Origin: Paracoccus aminophilus JCM 7686
GTDB taxonomy: Bacteria; Pseudomonadota; Alphaproteobacteria; Rhodobacterales; Rhodobacteraceae
DNA: 64,000 nucleotides
Reading direction: 5' to 3'
Assembly: GCF_000444995.1 (NCBI RefSeq)
Contig: NC_022041.1
Location: 3,351,501 to 3,415,500, forward strand
Shown here: in pieces, positions 8,706 through 18,027 of the stretch
Layout: every line of letters starts with the position of its first letter
Position numbering within the stretch: the first letter of the stretch is position 1
Translations under genes and position numbers: made by a program
The notes under the pieces: generated by a model
Told to the model about the DNA's origin: nothing
The model's input: only the letters and a program-made list of their open reading frames with translations
Databases searched by the model: none

Positions 8706-10238
8706 GTGACCACGGACCTTTTCATCATCGGTGGCGGCATCAACGGCTGCGGCATTGCCCGCGACGCCGTCGGCCGCGGCCTGACCGTGCGACTTGCCGA
8801 GCAAGGCGATCTCGCACAGGCGACCTCTTCGAAATCGACCAAGCTTTTCCACGGCGGCCTGCGCTATCTCGAGTTTCTCGAGATCCGGCTGGTCCGCGAG
8901 GCTTTGCAAGAGCGCGAGACCCTGCTGCGTGCGATGCCCCATATCGCGCGGCCGATGCGCTTCGTGCTGCCGCTCGATCCCGAGATGCGTTTCGACAGCG
9001 ACACGCCGGTCTCGCGCACCTTGGCGCGGCTGATGCCCTGGGAAAAGGGTCGTCGCCCGGCGATCCTGATCCGCGCGGGGCTTTTCCTTTACGACCATCT
9101 CGGCGGGCGCAAGATCCTGCCCGGGACGACCGCGCTCAAGCTGCCCGGCTCGCCCGAGGGCGCGCCGCTGAAGGACCGGCTCAAGCGCGCCTATGAATAT
9201 AGCGATGTCTGGGTCGATGACGCCCGGCTCGTGGCGCTGAATGCCCGCGACGCGGCCGAGCGCGGCGCGCTGATCGAGACCCGCGCGCAAGTGGCCGAGG
9301 CCCGGCGCGAGGGCGATCTCTGGCGCGTCACCATGGCCGATGGGCAGGTCCATTACGCCCGCGCGCTCGTCAACGCGGGTGGGCCTTGGGTCGGGCATCT
9401 GATCCATGACGTGATCCATCTCGACACGCGCCAGAATGTCCGGCTGGTGCGCGGCAGCCATATCGTGGTCCCGAAGCTTTACGACCACGACAAAGCCTAT
9501 TTTTTCCAGGGCGCGGATGGCCGCATCATCTTTGCGATCCCCTATCAGCAGGGCGAGTTCACGCTGATCGGCACCACCGACAAGGACCACCGCGAGGCGC
9601 CGCAGGATGCCGTCTGCACGCCCGAGGAACAGGACTACCTGTGCAATTTCGCCAGCCAGTATTTCAAGAAACCGGTGACGCGCGACCAAATCGTCTGGAC
9701 CTATTCCGGCGTGCGCCCGCTTTACGATGACGGCGCGAAATCGGCGACGGCGGCGACGCGGGATTATGTGCTCGCGGTCGATGACAAGGGCGCGCCCTGC
9801 CTGAACGTCTTTGGCGGCAAGATCACCACCTATCGCCGTCTGGCCGAACATGCGCTGGAAAAGCTCGCCCCCTTCTTCCCCGAGGCAGGCCCGGGCTGGA
9901 CCGCTGGCGTGCCGCTGCCCGGCGGGGCCTTCCCGGTCGATGGCGTGCCCGCGCTGGTCGCGACCCTGCGCCAAAAGCACGGCTATGACGAGGCCACTGC
10001 TTTGCGGCTCGTGCGCGCCTATGGCACCGAGGCCCAGACCATCGCCGCCCGCCCACAGGGACGCGATTTCGGCGCGGGTCTGAGGGAGGCCGAGCTCGGC
10101 TGGATGATCGACCACGAATTCGCCTTGACCGGCGAGGATGCGCTCTGGCGGCGCTCGAAGCTTGGCTTGCATCTGTCCGAGGATCAGGCGCAGGCGGTCA
10201 GCGACTGGATGGCCGAACGCGTCGCGTCGTCGGTCTAG
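8706..10238 (+). CDS. glpD: Aerobic glycerol-3-phosphate dehydrogenase
   Basis: Membrane-associated FAD enzyme oxidising sn-glycerol 3-phosphate to dihydroxyacetone phosphate and feeding electrons to quinone. The 510-residue protein opens with the dinucleotide-binding motif IIGGGINGCGIARDA and then SSKSTKLFHGGLRYLE, which is diagnostic for GlpD. A C-terminal alpha-helical domain is also present. The start is a GTG preceded by GGAAAG. glpK begins 75 bp downstream on the same strand, so the two genes give the complete entry of glycerol into glycolysis; uptake genes (glpF or an ABC system) are not nearby. Confidence 0.95.
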   Translation: MTTDLFIIGGGINGCGIARDAVGRGLTVRLAEQGDLAQATSSKSTKLFHGGLRYLEFLEIRLVREALQERETLLRAMPHIARPMRFVLPLDPEMRFDSDTPVSRTLARLMPWEKGRRPAILIRAGLFLYDHLGGRKILPGTTALKLPGSPEGAPLKDRLKRAYEYSDVWVDDARLVALNARDAAERGALIETRAQVAEARREGDLWRVTMADGQVHYARALVNAGGPWVGHLIHDVIHLDTRQNVRLVRGSHIVVPKLYDHDKAYFFQGADGRIIFAIPYQQGEFTLIGTTDKDHREAPQDAVCTPEEQDYLCNFASQYFKKPVTRDQIVWTYSGVRPLYDDGAKSATAATRDYVLAVDDKGAPCLNVFGGKITTYRRLAEHALEKLAPFFPEAGPGWTAGVPLPGGAFPVDGVPALVATLRQKHGYDEATALRLVRAYGTEAQTIAARPQGRDFGAGLREAELGWMIDHEFALTGEDALWRRSKLGLHLSEDQAQAVSDWMAERVASSV

Positions 10239-10313
10239 GCGGCGCGCCGCCCTCGGCGATTGACACCGGCTTGCCCGCAGGGCGACAGTCCCCCAACCGG
10301 GATGGAGGGACGG

Positions 10314-11795
10314 ATGGTGATACTCGCGCTCGATCAGGGGACGACCTCGTCCCGCGCCATTGTCTTTGACACGGCCCTTCATCCGCTGGCGAGCGCGCAG
10401 CAGGAATTTCCCCAACATATGCCCGCCTCGGGCTGGGTCGAACATGACGCGGCGGATCTTTGGGCGACCACCGCCGCCACCGCCCGCGCCGCGATCGAGC
10501 GGGCGGGCAAAAGCAGCCGCGAGATTTCCGCGATCGGCATCACCAACCAGCGCGAAACCACGGTGATCTGGAACCGCAAGACCGGCCGCCCGATCCATCG
10601 CGCCATCGTCTGGCAAGACCGCCGCACCGCCGAGACCTGCCAGCGCCTCAAGGCCGAGGGCCATGAAGAAGCCGTCAGCGAGGCCACCGGGCTTCTGCTC
10701 GATCCCTATTTCTCGGCCACGAAAATCGGCTGGATCCTCGATCACGTCGAGGGCGCGCGGGCCTCGGCGCAGGCGGGCGAGCTGGCTTTCGGCACGGTCG
10801 ATAGCTGGCTCATCTGGAACCTCACCGGCGGCAAGACCCATGCGACCGACGCGACCAATGCCGCGCGCACGCTGCTTTATGACATCCGCAAGGGTGCGTG
10901 GAGCGAGGATCTGTGCCGCCTCTTCAACGTGCCGATGGCGCTTCTGCCCGAGGTCCGCGACAGCGCCGCCGCTTACGGGCTGACCCGCAGCGACCTCTTC
11001 GGGGCCGAGATCCCGATTCTGGGCGTCGCGGGCGATCAGCAGGCGGCGACCGTGGGTCAGGCCTGCTTCCAGCCGGGCATGATGAAATCGACCTATGGCA
11101 CCGGCTGTTTCGCGCTTTTGAACACCGGGCCGCAGCTCGTCCGCTCGAAAGATCGCCTGCTCACGACGATTGCTTATCAGCTGGACGGCAAGCCGACCTA
11201 TGCGCTTGAAGGCTCGATCTTTATCGCGGGGGCGGTGGTGCAATGGCTGCGCGACGGGCTGGGTCTGATCGCGAAAGCGGGCGAAACGCAGGCCTTGGCC
11301 GCGCGCGCCGATGCAGGGCAGGATGTCGTCCTCGTGCCCGCTTTCACCGGGCTGGGCGCGCCCTATTGGGACCCCGATGCGCGCGGCTCGATCTTTGGCC
11401 TGACCCGCGCGACCGGCCCTGCCGAACTGGCCCGCGCGGCCTTGGAAAGCGTCGGCTATCAGACCCGCGATCTCTGGGAGGCGATGCGCAAGGGCTGGCC
11501 CGGCGCGACGGAAACCGTGCTGCGCGTCGATGGCGGCATGAGCGCGAATGAACCGGCGATGCAGTTTCTCGCCGATATGCTCGGCGCGCCGGTCGACCGC
11601 CCGAAGAATGTCGAGACGACCGCCAAAGGCGCGGCCTATCTCGCCGGATGGAAGGCCGGGCTTTTGCCCGACCCTGCCGATTATGCGAAAGGCTGGGAGC
11701 TCAACCGCCGCTTCACTCCGGCGATGGAGGAGGCCGAACGCGAGCGCCGCTATGCGCGCTGGAAACGCGCGGTCGCGGCGACCATGTCGGTCTAA
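10314..11795 (+). CDS. glpK: Glycerol kinase
   Basis: FGGY-family sugar kinase of 493 residues phosphorylating glycerol to glycerol 3-phosphate. The N-terminus [19 protein letters not shown] is the GlpK phosphate-binding loop. [20 protein letters not shown] and [20 protein letters not shown] also match GlpK closely, and the second FGGY signature region ([13 protein letters not shown]) is present. The ATG at 10314 is chosen because GGAGGGACGG precedes it and the resulting length fits the family; a longer frame from 10260 has no ribosome site. It follows glpD and probably shares its promoter. Confidence 0.95.
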   Translation: MVILALDQGTTSSRAIVFDTALHPLASAQQEFPQHMPASGWVEHDAADLWATTAATARAAIERAGKSSREISAIGITNQRETTVIWNRKTGRPIHRAIVWQDRRTAETCQRLKAEGHEEAVSEATGLLLDPYFSATKIGWILDHVEGARASAQAGELAFGTVDSWLIWNLTGGKTHATDATNAARTLLYDIRKGAWSEDLCRLFNVPMALLPEVRDSAAAYGLTRSDLFGAEIPILGVAGDQQAATVGQACFQPGMMKSTYGTGCFALLNTGPQLVRSKDRLLTTIAYQLDGKPTYALEGSIFIAGAVVQWLRDGLGLIAKAGETQALAARADAGQDVVLVPAFTGLGAPYWDPDARGSIFGLTRATGPAELARAALESVGYQTRDLWEAMRKGWPGATETVLRVDGGMSANEPAMQFLADMLGAPVDRPKNVETTAKGAAYLAGWKAGLLPDPADYAKGWELNRRFTPAMEEAERERRYARWKRAVAATMSV

Positions 11796-11812
11796 GCCTC
11801 CGGTTCAGGCGC

Positions 11813-12718
11813 TCAGAAGGGCTTCCCGAGCGAGGCGACCGAATTGCGCTTCATCCGCAGCTTGTTCGAGGAAATCACGCCCAGAATGATGATCGTCACC
11901 AGATAGGGCATGGCCGCCAGCAGCTGCGAGGGCAGATGCACGCCCTTGGCCTGCGCGGCCAGCTCGGCCAGCGACAAAGCCCCAAAGAGAAGCGCACCGG
12001 CAAAGACCCGACCCGTCACCCAAGTGCCGAAGACGACCAGCGCCAGCGCGATCCAGCCGCGCCCCGCGATCATGCCATCCGCCCACATCGGCGTGTAAAC
12101 CGTCGCGGCATAGGCCCCGGCAAAGCCCGCCATCAGCCCGCCAAAGGCCACGGTCGCATAGCGGATGCGGATCACCGGATAGCCGATGGCACGCGCCGCT
12201 TGCGGGTTTTCTCCGACCGCGCGAATGACCAGACCCAGCCGCGACTTGCTTAGGACCAGCGCAATCACCAGCGCCGCGATCAGCGTGAGCCAGGTCACCG
12301 CATCCTGCTTGAAGAGCCCGCCGACCATCGGCAGCGACGCGAGCCCCGGAATGGCGATTTGCGAGAGACCGGTGGTGGTCAGGCTCTCATAGGGTTTGCC
12401 GATCAGCGCGGCCAGACCTTGCCCGAAAATCCCGACGGCAAGCCCTGCGGCCACCTGATCGGCACGGAACTCGAGCGCCAGAACCGCAAGGATCAGCGCG
12501 GCCAGAACCCCGATCACGCCGGCGGCCAGAAAGGCCAGAAGATGCGGGCCGCCGTGATAGACGCAAATGAAGCCGATCACCGCGCCAAGCGCCATGATGC
12601 CCTCAAGCCCAAGGTTCATCACCCCGGATTTCTCGGCCACCAGCTCTCCCAAAGCGGCGAGCAGGAAGGGCGTGGCCGCCGCCAGCATCCCCGAGAGAAT
12701 GAATTCGATCGCGCTCAT
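11813..12718 (-). CDS. BMP-type ABC importer permease 2 (nucleoside/purine class)
   Basis: Inner-membrane permease of 301 residues in the branched-chain/sugar-type superfamily, of the kind paired with BMP/PnrA binding proteins. The GELVAEKSGVMNLGLEGIMA segment near the N-terminus is the hallmark of the second permease of nucleoside importers (NupQ/YufQ-like). About eight to nine hydrophobic helices follow. Its start at 12718 overlaps the preceding permease stop by four bases. It is the last gene of the importer set and ends 17 bp from the convergent glpK. The substrate is not fixed by sequence; purine nucleosides or bases are the usual cargo for this class. Confidence 0.85.
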   Translation of the reverse strand: MSAIEFILSGMLAAATPFLLAALGELVAEKSGVMNLGLEGIMALGAVIGFICVYHGGPHLLAFLAAGVIGVLAALILAVLALEFRADQVAAGLAVGIFGQGLAALIGKPYESLTTTGLSQIAIPGLASLPMVGGLFKQDAVTWLTLIAALVIALVLSKSRLGLVIRAVGENPQAARAIGYPVIRIRYATVAFGGLMAGFAGAYAATVYTPMWADGMIAGRGWIALALVVFGTWVTGRVFAGALLFGALSLAELAAQAKGVHLPSQLLAAMPYLVTIIILGVISSNKLRMKRNSVASLGKPF

Positions 12719-13803
12719 GCCCGGCCTCCGTCTTGCGTCGCGCCGCGTTTGCGCCATTGCACGCGGTAGCGGATCCAGGTCAGTGCCGCGAGATAGGCAA
12801 TCAACACCAGCCCCTGGAAAAGCCGCACCGAAGCGACCGGCAGCTCGGCCGAGACCATCGCATTGTCGCCGCCGATATAGATCACCGCGAGCAGGAAGGA
12901 CGAAAACACCATGCCAAGCGGATTGAGTCCGCCGAGATAGGCCACGATGATCGCGGCAAAGCCGTAGCCCGTCGAGATCGAGCGCTGCAACTGCCCGACT
13001 GGCCCGGCAACTTCCGCCGCCCCCGCCAGACCCGCCGCCAGCCCGCCAATCAGCAGCGAGATCCAGACCGCGCGGCTTTCGCGAAAGCCCGCATAGCTCG
13101 CCGCATCAGGCGCCAGCCCGCCGACCATCAGCTGATAGCCCGAGAAGCTGCGCTTGACATAGACCCAAGCGAGCAGCGTCGCGGCAATCGCAAAGAGGAA
13201 CGAGACATTGACCCGCGTGCCGGGGATCAGCGTCGGCAGCATCGCCTCGTATTGGAACATCACCGTTTGCGGGAAGTTGAAGCCCATCGGGTCTTTCCAC
13301 GGCCCGAGCAGCAGATAGTTCAGAAGCTGCGTCGCGACAAAGCCCAGCATCAAAGTGACGAGGATCTCATTGGCATTGGTCCGAACCCGCCAGAAGGCGG
13401 CAAGCCCCGCCCAAAGCGCGCCGCCAAGCGCGCCCATGACCATCATCAAAGGCCAGAGCCAGATCGAGGTCGAATCCGGGAAATAGACCGGAATCGCGGC
13501 GGCAAAGATCGCGCCGAGCACGAACTGACCCTCGGCTCCGATGTTGAAGATCTGCGCGCGAAACCCGATCGCCAGCCCCTGCGCGATCAGCAAAAGCGGA
13601 CCCATCTTGAGCAGCACTTCGGAAAAGGCCGAGCGCGTCATGAAGGGCTCGATCAAGAGCGCGTAAAGCGCCGCGCCGACCGGTTTGCCGGTGATCGTGA
13701 ACAAAGCGGCGCTGGCCGCGGCGGCGAAGGCCACGGCGATCAGCGGCACCAGAAGCATAAGGGCGGTCGAGGGCCGCTCGCGGCGGATAAGGTCAAGCCA
13801 CAT
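12715..13803 (-). CDS. BMP-type ABC importer permease 1
   Basis: First permease of the importer, 362 residues. GPLLLIAQGLAIGFRAQIFN followed by IGAEGQFVLGAIFA is the conserved signature of NupP/YufP-type permeases, and many hydrophobic segments are evident. Two ATGs (13809 and 13803) are in frame. The inner one is preferred because AAAGAG lies seven bases before it, whereas that site almost touches the outer ATG. The start lies within the end of the ATPase gene, and the stop overlaps the next permease by four bases. Confidence 0.85.
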   Translation of the reverse strand: MWLDLIRRERPSTALMLLVPLIAVAFAAAASAALFTITGKPVGAALYALLIEPFMTRSAFSEVLLKMGPLLLIAQGLAIGFRAQIFNIGAEGQFVLGAIFAAAIPVYFPDSTSIWLWPLMMVMGALGGALWAGLAAFWRVRTNANEILVTLMLGFVATQLLNYLLLGPWKDPMGFNFPQTVMFQYEAMLPTLIPGTRVNVSFLFAIAATLLAWVYVKRSFSGYQLMVGGLAPDAASYAGFRESRAVWISLLIGGLAAGLAGAAEVAGPVGQLQRSISTGYGFAAIIVAYLGGLNPLGMVFSSFLLAVIYIGGDNAMVSAELPVASVRLFQGLVLIAYLAALTWIRYRVQWRKRGATQDGGRA

Positions 13804-15313
13804 GGTCATTCTCTTTGGACGCGCGGCCCAGCATATATTCGCCGATCTCGGCCGAATTGGTCGCAGCCGTCATCAGCGAGGGCGACAATTCACCGTGGTG
13901 CAGCACCTGCAAACGGTCGCAGATCTCGAAAAGCTCGGAGAGTTCATCCGACAGGATCAGGATCGCCGTGCCCTGATCGCGCAAGGCGACAAGGCGGCGG
14001 CGGATCTCGGTCGCGGCGCCGATATCGACGCCCCAAGTCGGCTGCGAGCACAGAAGCAGCTTCGGCCCAAGATGGATCTCGCGGCCCATGATGAACTTCT
14101 GAAGATTGCCGCCCGAAAGGTTCGCGGCCTCGACATCCGGCCCGGCGGTGCGGACATCGAATTCCTCGATGCAGCGGCGGGTGTAATCGCGTTCCCGCCC
14201 GCGCTGGATCAGACCGGCGCGCACCATCCCGCGCGCATGGGCGGTCAGAAGCGTGTTGTCGGCCAAAGTCATATCCGGGACGGCACCCCGGCCCAGACGC
14301 TCTTCGGGGACGAAGGCGAAACCGAGCTCGCGGCGTGCGGCAGCCCCCAGATGCCCGGCGGGCTGGCCCATCAGGCGGATGCTGTCGCGCCCGGCGCGCC
14401 CCAGCCGCGTCTCGCCCGAGATCAGCCGCACGAGCTCTTTCTGGCCATTTCCGGAAATCCCGGCGATGCCGAGGATTTCGCCGCCGCGCAGGCTCAGCGA
14501 GACATTCGCGAGCGTCACGCCAAAGGGATCGTCCGGCGTGTGATTGACGCGCTCGAGCCGCAGCCGCTCCTCGCCCAGATCATGGGCAAGGCCCGGTTGG
14601 GCGGCGGGCATGTCGCGCCCGATCATCATCCGCGCCAGATCAGCCGCGCTGGCCTGACGGGGATCGACGCGCTCGACCACCTGCCCGGCGCGCAGCACTG
14701 TCGCCGCATCGCAGATCGCGCGGATTTCCTCGAGCTTATGCGAGATGAAGAGGATCGAGACCCCTTCCTCGCGCAAAAGCCGCAAGGTCTCGAACAGCCG
14801 CTCGACGCTTTGCGGCGGCAGGACCGAGGTCGGCTCGTCAAGGATCAGCAACTTGGGGTTCAAAAGCAGACAGCGGATGATCTCCACCCGCTGACGCTCG
14901 CCCATCGACAGCGAATGGACCGAGGCGAAAGGATCGACCTCGAGCCCGAAGCGTGCGCCGAAATCGCGCACCTTCACCGCCAGTTCGGCACGCTTGCCGG
15001 GGACGACAAGCGCAATGTTTTCCACGACCGTCAGCGTCTCGAACAGCGAGAAATGCTGGAACACCATGCCGATGCCCAGACGCCGCGCGGTCGAGGGCGC
15101 GTCGATGCGGGTCTCGCGACCCTGCCAGACGACACGCCCCTGATCGGGCTCCTCGACGCCATAGATCAGCTTCATCAGCGTGGATTTACCCGCGCCGTTT
15201 TCGCCCAAAATGGCATGAATCGAGGCTTCATCGACCGTGAGGTCGATGCTTTTGTTGGCCTGAACCGTCCCGTAAGATTTCGAGACGCCTTCCAGTCGAA
15301 GCAACGCAGTCAT
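13793..15313 (-). CDS. BMP-type ABC importer ATP-binding protein (two ATPase domains)
   Basis: Tandem-ATPase subunit of 506 residues that drives the importer. Domain 1 has Walker A GENGAGKST, signature LSMGERQRVEI and Walker B LLILDEPTSVL. Domain 2, from about residue 255, has a Walker A counterpart reading GISGNGQKE and a signature LSGGNLQKFIMGREI, but its Walker B region reads LLLCSQPTWGVD, with the catalytic DE replaced. This asymmetry is normal in RbsA/NupO-like proteins, where one site is degenerate. The gene starts five bases after the binding-protein stop, so it belongs to the same transcript. Confidence 0.9.
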   Translation of the reverse strand: MTALLRLEGVSKSYGTVQANKSIDLTVDEASIHAILGENGAGKSTLMKLIYGVEEPDQGRVVWQGRETRIDAPSTARRLGIGMVFQHFSLFETLTVVENIALVVPGKRAELAVKVRDFGARFGLEVDPFASVHSLSMGERQRVEIIRCLLLNPKLLILDEPTSVLPPQSVERLFETLRLLREEGVSILFISHKLEEIRAICDAATVLRAGQVVERVDPRQASAADLARMMIGRDMPAAQPGLAHDLGEERLRLERVNHTPDDPFGVTLANVSLSLRGGEILGIAGISGNGQKELVRLISGETRLGRAGRDSIRLMGQPAGHLGAAARRELGFAFVPEERLGRGAVPDMTLADNTLLTAHARGMVRAGLIQRGRERDYTRRCIEEFDVRTAGPDVEAANLSGGNLQKFIMGREIHLGPKLLLCSQPTWGVDIGAATEIRRRLVALRDQGTAILILSDELSELFEICDRLQVLHHGELSPSLMTAATNSAEIGEYMLGRASKENDHVA

Positions 15314-15317
15314 GGGC

Positions 15318-16409
15318 TTACTTCGGCAGCGGGGTCACGATGCCTTTGACCTGCCAGTCCATCGGCCAGAGCTGCTCGTCGGTCATATTGGTCCCGGCTG
15401 CGGCAAGCTCGGTGCCGTCATCCTTGATGACCGGACCGGCGAAGGGCGGGTGGCTGCCGTCGGCAATCGCGGCCTCGGCGGCCTTGATCTTCTCGACGAT
15501 CTCAGCCGAGAGATCCGCGCTCCAATCGACGCATTTGATGACGCCGTCCTTGATGCCCAGCCAGTTTGCCGTGCCCTCGAAGGTGCCCGCGATCTTGGCG
15601 TCGATCTCGCGTTTGAAATAGGGCGCCCAATCGGTCAGCACCACGCCGAGATATTTCGTCGGCGCATATTTCTTCATCGTCGAGTTCAGATTGAACGTAT
15701 AGACGCCCTCTTTCTCGCACAGAGCCACCACCGAGGGCGTGTCCTGCGCATTCGAGAAGACCACGTCGCAGCCCTGCGCGATCAGCGCCTTGGCCGAATC
15801 CTGTTCCTTGGCCGGGTCGAACCACGAGTTCACCCAGACGACCGAAACCTCGATCGTGGGATCAATCGCCTGCGCACCCAGCGCAAAGGCGCTGTTCGAA
15901 GCCAACAGTTCCGGGATCGGGAACGCGCCGACGACGCCCAGTTTCTTCGATTTGGTCACCGAGGCCGCGGCCATACCCATGAGGTAGGTGCCCTCATAGT
16001 TGCGCGCGGTGAAATTCGAGAAATTCGGCAGCGTCTTGAAGCCCGAGGCATGGAGCACCGCGACATCGGGGTGGCGGCGTGCCAGCTGCATCGCGCCGTT
16101 CATATAGCCAAACGAGCCCGCGATGACGATCTTGTTGCCGTCGGCCACCGCTTTTTCCATGATGCGGTCCGCATCCGGGCCTTCGTTGATCTTGTCGATG
16201 AAGGTCAGCTTCAGCGCGCCGCCCAGCTCTTTGTTGACCTCTTCCAGCCCGGTGGCCAGCGAGCGCGACCAGCCGACATCGGCGATCGGCGAGGGCGTGA
16301 TCAGCGCGATGTTAAGCGGTTCGGCCGCAGTGGCGCGGGTGAGGCCAAGACCGGCCAACACACTGGTCGCAGCAGCTGCGCCCAGAAAATCGCGGCGGTT
16401 CAACGTCAT
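15318..16409 (-). CDS. BMP/PnrA-family substrate-binding protein with Tat signal
   Basis: Periplasmic binding protein of 363 residues in the BMP (basic membrane protein/PnrA) family, which captures purine nucleosides or related heterocycles. The N-terminus carries a twin-arginine motif (NRRDFLGAAAATSVLAG), implying folded export. The mature part begins AEPLNIALITPSPIADVGWS, as in PnrA-like proteins, and GANKIV-type and ASGFKTLPN-type motifs of the ligand cleft follow. No lipobox cysteine is present, unlike many PnrA lipoproteins. It lies 119 bp after the GST-like gene on the same strand, so the importer may be transcribed from the upstream oxygenase genes or from a promoter in this gap. Confidence 0.88.
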   Translation of the reverse strand: MTLNRRDFLGAAAATSVLAGLGLTRATAAEPLNIALITPSPIADVGWSRSLATGLEEVNKELGGALKLTFIDKINEGPDADRIMEKAVADGNKIVIAGSFGYMNGAMQLARRHPDVAVLHASGFKTLPNFSNFTARNYEGTYLMGMAAASVTKSKKLGVVGAFPIPELLASNSAFALGAQAIDPTIEVSVVWVNSWFDPAKEQDSAKALIAQGCDVVFSNAQDTPSVVALCEKEGVYTFNLNSTMKKYAPTKYLGVVLTDWAPYFKREIDAKIAGTFEGTANWLGIKDGVIKCVDWSADLSAEIVEKIKAAEAAIADGSHPPFAGPVIKDDGTELAAAGTNMTDEQLWPMDWQVKGIVTPLPK

Positions 16410-16528
16410 GTCGGTATCTCCTGTGGAACCCGCCTGAGGAGGTCGGGTGGTTTTTGTTATCGCAGTTTCCTTGCGGGATGCGCGCGGCCCCAGTTGGGGC
16501 AGGCACGCACCACTTTCAGGATCTCTTG

Positions 16529-17185
16529 TCAGTCGCCGTGATGACTGATCCCCGGTTCCGGCTTCTGATCGTGAAGGCGGTGGATGCCCGGCATCTCGAT
16601 GAAGCCCGGCAGAGCGCGGACGGCGCGCAGCCAGAGCCGGACCGAGGGATAGGGGGCCAAGGTCACGCCGCCGTCTTCGGCCAAAGCGACATGGGGGAAG
16701 CAGGCAATATCGGCAATGCTCGGCGCATCGCCCAAAAGGAAGGCGCGCCCGGCCAGACGCCCCTCGAAGAGCGCGGCCTCAAGCGCGCGCAGCGCGGCGA
16801 TCCCGCGCGCGCGGGCAGCCTCGATATCGACCGGCACCGTCAGCATATCGTGGAGCCGCGCCACGCCAAGGCTGTCGGTCAGGCCCTGCGCGAAGGCCAG
16901 CCAGTTCTGGACCAGCGCCGCGCCTTCGGGCGTGTCCTCCCCCAGCCAGCCCCCGGCGCGCTTCGCCAGATAGACGAGGATCGCGGCGGAATCGGTCAGG
17001 GTCAGCGCGCCCGTCGTCAGCACCGGCACGGTGCCCGCGGGGTTCAGCGCCAGAAACGCCGGCTGCTTATGGGCATTGCCCGGATAGACATCCAGCGCCT
17101 TGAGATCGAGCTTTTGCTCCGTCAGCGCCGCCATCAGGCGCGCCTTGTAGCAATTCGGGCTGAGAACGTAGTCGTAAAGAATCAT
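16529..17185 (-). CDS. Glutathione S-transferase-like protein (NdmE-like context)
   Basis: Cytoplasmic protein of 218 residues with the two-domain GST layout: an N-terminal thioredoxin-like domain (LYDYVLSPNCYKARL, then NPAGTVPVLTTGALTLTDSA with the cis-proline and the glutathione-binding S) and an all-helical C-terminal domain with SIADIACFPHV, the N-capping box of GSTs. The start overlaps the Rieske-less oxygenase stop by four bases. In Pseudomonas putida CBB5 a GST-like protein, NdmE, is a required structural partner of the Rieske-less 7-methylxanthine N-demethylase NdmC. The coupling here suggests a similar scaffold role, but ordinary GST activity cannot be excluded. Confidence 0.8.
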   Translation of the reverse strand: MILYDYVLSPNCYKARLMAALTEQKLDLKALDVYPGNAHKQPAFLALNPAGTVPVLTTGALTLTDSAAILVYLAKRAGGWLGEDTPEGAALVQNWLAFAQGLTDSLGVARLHDMLTVPVDIEAARARGIAALRALEAALFEGRLAGRAFLLGDAPSIADIACFPHVALAEDGGVTLAPYPSVRLWLRAVRALPGFIEMPGIHRLHDQKPEPGISHHGD

Positions 17186-18027
17186 GCCGCCACCAATTGC
17201 GCGCCATAGGTAAAGCCGCGCTTCTTCAGCCAGCGCCGATAAGCGATCGAGGTCATGTCGGCGCGGGTCGGAATTTCAAGACCGGGATCCAGCGGCAGCT
17301 TGCGCGGCAGCTGGTTTTCAAGGATCGAGCGGTCTTGCAGGAAGATCATCTGCTGGAACTGGATCATGTCGGCCAGCTCGGAGTCGTCGTCGAAGAGCGC
17401 CATCCACGGCCAGGCGTCGCAGAGCTCTTCGGTCAGCGGCTGAACGAAAATGCCGATCACATCCATCTCTTCAGGACGCGGCGGGCAGGTCTTGTAAAGC
17501 ACCGCGCAGGTCGGAGCCGCGACGCGGTAGAGGTAATCCGTCTCGATCCCGCCCTCGGCCGATTTCGCGGCCTGCGGCTGATAGAACTTCACCTTGGTCG
17601 CCCAGACCTCATCGACATCCTCGCGGATCTCGACCTGATAGCGATAGACCTCGGTATGGGGCTCAGCGCCCAGAACATCGGTGTGAACGAAGGGGAAATG
17701 CGCGATGTCGAGGAAATTCTCGACCGCGCGCAGGGGCGAGCATTTCACCCGCACCGCGCCGACATCGACCAGACGACGGCCGGGCTGATCGGCCTCGGGG
17801 ATCTCGAAAAGCTTCGCGGGCTTGCCGAAAGAGGCCCAGACATGGCCGTAAGCCACCTTCACCGCCAGCACCGAGCCATCGGCCGCGACCACCGCCGGGC
17901 CCTGCGCGCCTTTATAGACGCGGATCGGCTCGCCCAGAAGCATGGTCTGGCGCTCGATCCCGGCATTGACCGATGAGGCCATCGCCACCGGATACCATTC
18001 GTTGCGGATAACAGGATCGTTGATCAT
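17182..18027 (-). CDS. Rieske-less non-heme iron oxygenase subunit (NdmC-like)
   Basis: Catalytic-type oxygenase subunit of 281 residues. It opens like a normal Rieske oxygenase (RNEWYPVAMASSV, then LLGEPIRVYKG), but the two CxH/CxxH cluster motifs are absent. About 45 residues usually occupied by them are replaced by a short bridge reaching AYGHVWASFG. The mononuclear iron centre looks intact: D107-x2-H110-x4-H115 in NFLDIAHFPFVH, and D231 in FLQDRSILENQ. It therefore needs electrons from a separate Rieske protein, which the overlapping upstream gene encodes. NdmC of the methylxanthine N-demethylase system has this same loss. O- or N-demethylation of a purine-like compound is a reasonable guess; the substrate is unknown. 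Confidence 0.82.
   Translation of the reverse strand: MINDPVIRNEWYPVAMASSVNAGIERQTMLLGEPIRVYKGAQGPAVVAADGSVLAVKVAYGHVWASFGKPAKLFEIPEADQPGRRLVDVGAVRVKCSPLRAVENFLDIAHFPFVHTDVLGAEPHTEVYRYQVEIREDVDEVWATKVKFYQPQAAKSAEGGIETDYLYRVAAPTCAVLYKTCPPRPEEMDVIGIFVQPLTEELCDAWPWMALFDDDSELADMIQFQQMIFLQDRSILENQLPRKLPLDPGLEIPTRADMTSIAYRRWLKKRGFTYGAQLVAA

Noticed and set aside
7821..11243. Long minus-strand open frame of 1140 codons across tonB, glpD and glpK
   Set aside because: It lies antisense to three well-recognised genes and its translation is rich in Arg/Gly/His with no family pattern, a result of the GC-rich codon use on the opposite strand.
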